The translations under genes and the position numbers were made by a program. Positions 58,784-64,000 of a stretch of 64,000 nt of DNA are shown piece after piece. This DNA is from Nitrogeniibacter aestuarii. GTDB lineage: Bacteria > Pseudomonadota > Gammaproteobacteria > Burkholderiales > Rhodocyclaceae. Position 1 is the stretch's first letter. Each line of letters starts with the position of its first letter. The notes beneath the pieces were generated by a model. The model was not told the origin of the DNA, made no database searches, and saw only the letters and a list, made by a program, of their open reading frames with translations. The stretch is from the NCBI RefSeq assembly GCF_017309585.1, contig NZ_CP071321.1:248001-312000 (forward strand), read 5' to 3'.

Positions 58784-60112
58784 ATTCGCGCATCATCCCG
58801 CTACATCTGGGTCGGTTTTGCCACTGCACTGGCCGCCGTCACGCTTTTCGCCGTGCCGGTGGCCTTGCTCGTCTCGCCGCTGGTGGGCGCCATCGTGGCC
58901 GCGATCGGTGTGCTGCTCATTCTGGTGCGGCACAACCTGTACCTGACGCAACTCGTCCAGTGGACGCATGAACCCATCGGTACCCCGCTGCCGCATGCAT
59001 TCGGGGTGTGGGACTTCGTTTTCTCCGACCTGAATCGACGTTCCCGCCAGGCCAGCGAAGCGCGAGAGCGCCTGAGTGCTGCGCTTGACCGCTTCCGCGA
59101 GGCCAGCCAGGCCATGCCCGACGGTGTCATGTACCTGTCGCACACGGGGACCATCGAATGGATGAACTACCAGGCCTCGATCGATTTCAGCCTCGACGAG
59201 GAGCGCGATCGTGGCGCCCAGGTGACCAATCTGGTTCGTCAGCCCGATTTCGTGCATTACCTGGACAAGGGGCACTACGACGAGCCATTCCTGTTTCACC
59301 CCATTCATCGCAAGGGGGCTGCCTTGCTGGTGCAGGTGATCCGGTTTGGAGATCACCGCAAGATGGTGATCTCCCGCGATGTCTCGCACATCGAAAAGCT
59401 CGAGACCATGCGGCGCGACTTCGTGGCCAATGTCTCCCATGAACTGCGCACCCCGCTGACCGTGGTGGGCGGATTTCTCGAGACGGTCATCGACGCTGAA
59501 GACGATCTGGATTTGGCCGATCGGAACCACTATCTGGGGCTTGCGCTTGAGCAGTCCGGTCGCATGCGTCGCCTGATCAACGATTTGCTCACGCTTTCGG
59601 CGCTTGAAACCGGGGCGCCCCAGCCTGCCGAAGAATTGTTCGACGTCGGGGGCATCGTCCGCGAGATCGGGCGCGAAACCGAGGCGCTCTCCGGGGGGCG
59701 ACACACGGTCGTGGTGGAAGTCGATTGCGATTGCAAGTGCCAGGGAAGCCCGAAGGAATTGCACAGTGCGTTCGCCAACCTGGCCAGCAATGCGGTGCGC
59801 TACACGCCCGATGGCGGGACCGTGACACTCAGTTGGCAACTGGGCAAGAACGGTGTGGGCAAATACTGCGTGCGCGATACCGGTATCGGCATTGCACCGG
59901 AGCACATCCCGCGACTGACCGAGCGTTTCTACCGGGTGGATCGTGGTCGATCACGTGAGACCGGTGGAACAGGCCTCGGTCTGGCCATCGTCAAGCACGT
60001 GCTCACGCGCCATCAGTGCGAGATGAAGATTTCCAGCAGATTGGGGCAGGGCAGCGAGTTTTGCGTGATCGTGCCGGCTGCCCGCATCGTCAGCTGCGAC
60101 CGACCGTCGTAA
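58784..60112 (+). CDS. phoR: Phosphate regulon sensor kinase PhoR (non-canonical start)
   Basis: About 442 residues if initiated at ATT 58784, which is 7 nt after GGAG. The order is two hydrophobic segments (about 7-30 and 35-48), a PAS-like region (REASQAMPDGVMYLSHTGTIEWMN), HisKA with H219 (FVANVSHELRTPLTV) and an ATPase domain (NLASNAVRYTPDGG, GTGLGLAIVKH). The first ordinary start codon in frame is GTG 58853, which would remove most of the first membrane segment; no ATG, GTG or TTG occurs between the phoB stop and it. PhoR phosphorylates PhoB. Its 3' end overlaps the convergent PilZ-like gene by 23 bp. Confidence 0.85.
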   Translation: MRASSRYIWVGFATALAAVTLFAVPVALLVSPLVGAIVAAIGVLLILVRHNLYLTQLVQWTHEPIGTPLPHAFGVWDFVFSDLNRRSRQASEARERLSAALDRFREASQAMPDGVMYLSHTGTIEWMNYQASIDFSLDEERDRGAQVTNLVRQPDFVHYLDKGHYDEPFLFHPIHRKGAALLVQVIRFGDHRKMVISRDVSHIEKLETMRRDFVANVSHELRTPLTVVGGFLETVIDAEDDLDLADRNHYLGLALEQSGRMRRLINDLLTLSALETGAPQPAEELFDVGGIVREIGRETEALSGGRHTVVVEVDCDCKCQGSPKELHSAFANLASNAVRYTPDGGTVTLSWQLGKNGVGKYCVRDTGIGIAPEHIPRLTERFYRVDRGRSRETGGTGLGLAIVKHVLTRHQCEMKISSRLGQGSEFCVIVPAARIVSCDRPS

Positions 60113-61679
60113 ATTCCACCTGATCGAAGTTGCTGCCCCGCGCGACCAGCTTGGTCAGACGCGCCTGCATTACTTTCTCGCCCACTTTCAGTTCCACAAT
60201 GCGCTGCGGCTGGAACCAGCCACCCGGCACGATCAGGCCGGGCTGGGTCTTGAGTGCCGGCACGGCAGGCAACAGGAAGCCGAGTTTGAAGGGGTCGCGC
60301 GCATTGCTGTGCAGTCCGACGAGCCGCACGGCCACGCCTTCGGGCAGCCCCGGCAGGGTGTGCACGCCCAATTCCATGACGCCGTCGCCGCGGAACATCA
60401 GCCAGCTGACATGCGCCAGCAGGTAGTGTTCGCCATCGGGTGGGCGAATGCCCACCAGCTGGTGGTGCTCCAGCCGTTGCCCGCGTGGCTGGCACTGCAG
60501 GCGGAAGCCACCGACCGACTGGTCAACGATCTCCCAGATCTGGGGGATGTAGCCGCGCTCGATGGCAATGCGCTTCATGTCGTCTTCTTGCGGAATCTCG
60601 TCGGCGCGCTCACCGAAGGTGAGCATGGCAATGTCCGTCTGAACCGGGTTGAAGACCGAGTGCCGGGGCGACTCGAAGGGTTTGCCGAGGATGTAGAAGC
60701 CGATGGCGTCCCACTCCGCGCAAAGCTCGAGGCGTCCGCGCGAGATGCGCCGGGTGTAGCGGCGGCCAGCCGAGGCGAGGCCCCACGGGCGGTACAGGGA
60801 GAGGAGCAGCCGGCCGCCCGACTCAGTGGTGCAATCGTCACCCAGCCCCAGCGAGCTGGGGGTGACGCCCTGCTTGAACTGGGTCAGTACCGCCTGGATC
60901 TGACCGGCGAGCCGGGTCCCGTCGAAGCGGCGGACATGTTCCGACTGGGCCAGTGTGGCCAGTGGGCGTAATCCATGGTCCCGACTCAGATCGAGTGCGT
61001 AGGTGCCGGGTTTTTCACCCTCGCCAGGCTGGTGCAGGGCACAGTAAGGCGCAAAGCGCTGTGCCCAGCGACAGACCCAGTCAAATTCCCGCTGACTGCG
61101 GCCGAACGGATTGGCCAGATCGACCAGCAGCACGGCCACATAGGCCTCGACACTGCTTTGCGCTTTCCACACGTCGTTGAGCGGGTCTGCCACGCGCGTC
61201 TTGGCCACATTCTGCTGTTCGGCCACCGCGTAACCGGCGTGAAAATCAAGCCACAGGCCGGGCGGGATGGATCGGTGCGCGCGGAAAAATTCAAGCAAGG
61301 CCAGGCCGGCGTAGTGGAGCCGGCGCTGATAGAGGATGGGGCGCTGCGCCACCAGAACGCCGGTGGTCGCGTCGCGCTGCGTGATTAGTGCGTAAGAGCG
61401 CGACAGGTCGCGCCACAGACTCACGACCTGCTGAAGGGTATTCTCGCCGCGATCATTGGGGGGCAGCGGATGCTCGGCATAACGGCGCGACAGAGCTTCC
61501 TGAACAAGGGCAACGTTGGAGCGCGCAGCCTCCAGCACCTCGAAATGCCGATCGGGCGCGGGTGGCTTGTCGTGCATGTCATTGATGATGCGTGCCAGCG
61601 TGGCATGCGTGTCCGCGACGTCCATCGGACTGGCGTGGCGGATCAGGTCGAGCGCGACATTGGGATCATGGTAGTTCAT
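60090..61679 (-). CDS. PilZ-like domain protein, large N-terminal region of unknown function
   Basis: A 529-residue cytosolic protein. The C-terminal third contains EIVDQSVGGFRLQC, matching the PilZ (D/N)xSxxG motif, preceded by basic stretches such as YTRRISRGR that could supply the RxxxR. Such domains bind cyclic di-GMP. The first 350 residues are helical and of no family I recognise. It stands alone, convergent with phoR (23-bp overlap). A role in c-di-GMP-controlled surface behaviour is possible but is inferred. Confidence 0.72.
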   Translation of the reverse strand: MNYHDPNVALDLIRHASPMDVADTHATLARIINDMHDKPPAPDRHFEVLEAARSNVALVQEALSRRYAEHPLPPNDRGENTLQQVVSLWRDLSRSYALITQRDATTGVLVAQRPILYQRRLHYAGLALLEFFRAHRSIPPGLWLDFHAGYAVAEQQNVAKTRVADPLNDVWKAQSSVEAYVAVLLVDLANPFGRSQREFDWVCRWAQRFAPYCALHQPGEGEKPGTYALDLSRDHGLRPLATLAQSEHVRRFDGTRLAGQIQAVLTQFKQGVTPSSLGLGDDCTTESGGRLLLSLYRPWGLASAGRRYTRRISRGRLELCAEWDAIGFYILGKPFESPRHSVFNPVQTDIAMLTFGERADEIPQEDDMKRIAIERGYIPQIWEIVDQSVGGFRLQCQPRGQRLEHHQLVGIRPPDGEHYLLAHVSWLMFRGDGVMELGVHTLPGLPEGVAVRLVGLHSNARDPFKLGFLLPAVPALKTQPGLIVPGGWFQPQRIVELKVGEKVMQARLTKLVARGSNFDQVEFTTVGRS

Positions 61680-61777
61680 GGCAAGGCTTTGTCGTCCATG
61701 TCGTTCGCTGCGGGTGTGTCGCGCGTAACGAGGCGGGTTTATTGTTTTTCACATCATGACGTGCGTCGCGGCATGAA

Positions 61778-62194
61778 TCAATCATCCATTCGGCCAATCC
61801 AGATGCCGAGGGCGCGGCACAGGGTGTCATCGTCAACCTGCGGCTGATCTGCCGGCGCCCGACGGCGTGCGGCCCAGATCGGGTCCGGAAAGTGGGCATC
61901 GTCCTCGAAGCGGGCGATGACATGCCAGTGCAGGTGGGGAACCATGTTGCCCAGACTCGCCACATTGATCTTCGCCGGCCTGAAGCATTCGCGCATCGCC
62001 CCTTCCAGTGCGAAGACACGGCGCATGATCAGATCGCGGCCCGCCGGATCAAGATCGGTCATTTCGGCCATATGCTCAGTCCAGATCACCCGGCAATAGC
62101 CGGCATAGTCGGCGTCCTCGACGCGGATGATTCGACAGTGCTCATCCTGCCAGAGGATGTTCTCGCCTTCGGTCCGGCACAGGGGGCAGGTCAT
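61778..62194 (-). CDS. HIT family hydrolase
   Basis: A 138-residue protein with the histidine triad H87-L-H89-W-H91 in VPHLHWHVIARF. An N-terminal CPLC pair may bind zinc. HIT proteins hydrolyse nucleoside phosphoramidates or dinucleotides. Start 62194 (MTCPLC) is preferred over an in-frame upstream start at 62251. Confidence 0.9.
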   Translation of the reverse strand: MTCPLCRTEGENILWQDEHCRIIRVEDADYAGYCRVIWTEHMAEMTDLDPAGRDLIMRRVFALEGAMRECFRPAKINVASLGNMVPHLHWHVIARFEDDAHFPDPIWAARRRAPADQPQVDDDTLCRALGIWIGRMDD

Positions 62195-62284
62195 GATCGT
62201 TCGCAGGTCTGAATGGCTTGGGCCCGATAGTATGACGGGCTTTGGTGCCATGCGTGTGACGACTGGTCACGGCGGGCGTGTGAA

Positions 62285-63088
62285 TTATTCCTTGATGAAG
62301 GGGCGGGTTGTGTTGTTGCCGAAGGCGTGCGCCTGGCCGTTCTCGAAGCTCAGCAACGTGCCCGGCAGCATGGTGGTCCACGCTTCATTGTCGGTCAGAG
62401 GGGTGGTGGCAATGACTGCCACCCGGTCGTCTGGCGTGGTGACGTCGCTGAAATCCACGCTCACATCCTGGTCCATCAGGTGAGCTTCGGCAAACGGGGC
62501 CTTGCGGACGATGTAGGCCAGGCGCGAAGCGCAATGGGCGAACAGCCAGCGACCGTTGGAGAGCAGGAAGTTGAATTCCCCGTGGGCGCCGATGTCGGCG
62601 GCCAGTCCGACCAGGTCGGCATGAAGCACGTCGAGTGTCGGCGGTACTTTCGGGTAGCGCTGGGCCAGCGTGTCGAGGATATGACAGAACGCCCGCTCGG
62701 AGTCGGTGTCGCCCACGGGCAGGAACCGGCCGGAGTAGTTTGGGGCGAACGCCTTCAGGTCGCCGTTGTGGGCGAACAGCCAGTACTGTCCCCACAATTC
62801 GCGGATGAACGGATGGGTGTTCTCCAGCGCGATGCGTCCGTGGGTGGCCTTGCGGATGTGAGCAATGACGTTGAGGGAACGGATCGGGTAGTGGCGGACG
62901 AGCTCGGCCACGGGGGAGTCGACGCTGGGTCGTGAATCCACGAACACCCGGCAACCATCGCCTTCGAAAAAGCCGATGCCCCAGCCGTCCCGGTGGTGAT
63001 CCGTCAGGCCGCCCCGTGCCTGAAAGCCGGTGAAGGAAAAGCAGATGTCGGTCGGCGTATTGCAGTTCATGCCGAGGAGTTGGCACAT
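62285..63088 (-). CDS. Class II glutamine amidotransferase (YafJ-like)
   Basis: A 267-residue Ntn-hydrolase with the catalytic Cys exposed after Met removal (M-C2-QLLGMNCN), GGLTDHHRDGWGIGFF, and AHIRKATHGRIALENTHPF. It would release ammonia from glutamine; no synthetase domain is attached, so the acceptor is unknown. It lies 9 bp downstream of the DUF1499 gene. Confidence 0.9.
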   Translation of the reverse strand: MCQLLGMNCNTPTDICFSFTGFQARGGLTDHHRDGWGIGFFEGDGCRVFVDSRPSVDSPVAELVRHYPIRSLNVIAHIRKATHGRIALENTHPFIRELWGQYWLFAHNGDLKAFAPNYSGRFLPVGDTDSERAFCHILDTLAQRYPKVPPTLDVLHADLVGLAADIGAHGEFNFLLSNGRWLFAHCASRLAYIVRKAPFAEAHLMDQDVSVDFSDVTTPDDRVAVIATTPLTDNEAWTTMLPGTLLSFENGQAHAFGNNTTRPFIKE

Positions 63089-63097
63089 GGCGGTCTC

Positions 63098-63538
63098 CTA
63101 GGGGGATTGGTCCTCACGGGCGCGCTCGAGCAAGCGCTCAATGCGCCGGCCATTGACCCCCATATCCCAGTAGCCCGAACAGGCACCGCTGCGCATGGCC
63201 AGTGAGCCGTCCGGGCGGGAGATGAAGTGGGCTTCATCGACGAAGCCGAACAGACGCGACTTGAAATGGGCAATCAGCCAGTTGTCGCCTTCAGCGACGA
63301 TGCTGCTGCGTGCCTCGGCTTCGACTGCGCGACGCACTTGTGCCAGGGAAACATCGGTCGGTGCCGGCAGGCGTCGGTTCGACTTGGCGTGGTCGGTCGA
63401 TACGCAGTTGGGGGTGTCGGGGCAGGGCATGAGCTGCTCTGCCGGATTGTCGATGGTGGTGCCGTGGCAGCTGGTATAGGCGTGAGCGGACATGGTCGAA
63501 GCGCAGAGCAGGAGGCTGAGGAGCAGTCGCGAGGCCAT
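63098..63538 (-). CDS. DUF1499 domain exported protein
   Basis: A 146-residue protein with a signal peptide (to about A20) and the DUF1499 motif PCPDTPNCVSTDHAKSNR, then IVAEGDNWLIAHFKSRLFGFVDEAHF and SGACSGYWDMGVNGRRIERL. The conserved cysteines suggest a disulfide or metal site. Function unknown. Its start overlaps the stop of the DUF3617 gene (TGATG). Confidence 0.87.
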   Translation of the reverse strand: MASRLLLSLLLCASTMSAHAYTSCHGTTIDNPAEQLMPCPDTPNCVSTDHAKSNRRLPAPTDVSLAQVRRAVEAEARSSIVAEGDNWLIAHFKSRLFGFVDEAHFISRPDGSLAMRSGACSGYWDMGVNGRRIERLLERAREDQSP

Positions 63539-64000
63539 CAGCGCGCGCCGGGCATCCGCTTCATGAGCTCATTGAGGTTGATGCCGCCGGGCAGGCCCTG
63601 CATGATCACGTCCCCCGGTTGCTGGCCGGCCTGACAGGGGCCCAACCACCGGGCATCGATGCGGGTGGTGTTCTGTTGCATCCCGTTCAGTGGCGGCGAG
63701 AAGGTGGTGAGCACTTGCCCGGCAATGTGGCTGGTGAAATCACCGCTGAAACTCCCGCGACTGGTGGCGGTACTGCCGCCGGCCTGACACACGGATTCGA
63801 CGGTGATGCGGTCACCCTCCTGGCGGATGTCCAGCTTGCTGCAGTTCGATACCCCTTGCTGGATGGCCATGTCGTCGAGGCTGCCGTCGGTGCACACGTG
63901 CACCGCGTGGGTGAAACCGCCGGTCTGGGACATCTGGACCCGATGTTCCCAGAGGCCGGCCTTGCGCTGGGGCAGGTCGGTGGCGGCGAGGCTGATGGCC
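63538..64000 (-). CDS. DUF3617 domain protein (5' end beyond window)
   Basis: The reading frame is open to the right edge; 153 codons and the stop are in the window. It begins in what looks like the end of a signal peptide (AISLAATDLPQRKAGLWEHRVQM), matching the DUF3617 RxGLWE opening, with cysteines spaced as in exported proteins of the family. A Met at 63933 is internal, not the start. Function unknown. Confidence 0.83.
   Translation of the reverse strand, partial: AISLAATDLPQRKAGLWEHRVQMSQTGGFTHAVHVCTDGSLDDMAIQQGVSNCSKLDIRQEGDRITVESVCQAGGSTATSRGSFSGDFTSHIAGQVLTTFSPPLNGMQQNTTRIDARWLGPCQAGQQPGDVIMQGLPGGINLNELMKRMPGAR

Overview
The window looks like chromosomal DNA of a free-living, respiratory betaproteobacterium, most likely Rhodocyclales (Azoarcus/Thauera/Denitromonas-like). 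The grounds are high GC, a gidA-gidB-parA-parB-atpIBEFHAGDC block, an smg-dprA-LysM / def-fmt block, and a periplasmic formate dehydrogenase cluster with DUF3305/DUF3306 partners. This placement is inferred from gene content and order only. I saw no rRNA, tRNA, insertion sequence, prophage or CRISPR array.

Layout. 1-6.1 kb: an SOS-boxed radical SAM gene cut by the window edge, a TonB receptor, a periplasmic Do-type protease, then oxyR followed by dps. 6.1-14.7 kb: housekeeping (DUF924, topB, smg, dprA, LysM protein, def, fmt, and htpX behind a sigma-32-like promoter). 14.8-18.2 kb: a sigma-54 activator and its membrane histidine kinase. 18.3-21.6 kb: two small genes and a TonB-dependent copper receptor.

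21.6-32.4 kb is the main accessory island. It encodes a multi-ferredoxin protein with HdrA-like features, a TorD chaperone, a tiny Tat-signal protein, FdhA, FdhB, a small lipoprotein and cytochrome b FdhC. Convergent to these are mobA and fdhD, and divergent from those are DUF3305 and DUF3306. Together these could build, mature, export and connect a molybdenum or tungsten formate dehydrogenase to the quinone pool. The 340-bp region upstream holds a good -24/-12 promoter candidate, a pair of GACA-N3-TGTC palindromes 31 bp apart, and a perfect 9-bp inverted repeat in the leader.

32.7-43.8 kb is mixed accessory DNA: a chemoreceptor, bifunctional glutathionylspermidine synthetase/amidase, an AraC regulator divergent from an AhpD-like / cytochrome P460 / uracil-DNA glycosylase-like set, a NosL-like lipoprotein, an ATP-grasp enzyme, a PHB depolymerase, thiol peroxidase and a DUF481 outer-membrane protein.

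44-55.2 kb is the conserved replication-proximal core: mnmG, rsmG, parA, parB and the full F1Fo ATP synthase operon with a clear sigma-70 promoter, an atpD-atpC intercistronic hairpin and a perfect bidirectional terminator. 55.3-64 kb: ubiJ, a Tim44-like gene, ubiE and DUF971 on the minus strand; phoB-phoR with a Pho box and an apparently non-canonical phoR start; a PilZ-like protein; then HIT, glutamine amidotransferase, DUF1499 and DUF3617 genes, the last cut by the window edge.

The best candidates for undescribed biology are the fdh accessory proteins and their control region, the SOS-boxed radical SAM protein, the AraC/AhpD-like/P460/UDG locus, the orphan ATP-grasp enzyme, and the phoR start. 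All functional statements rest on motif recognition by eye; no database search was run.
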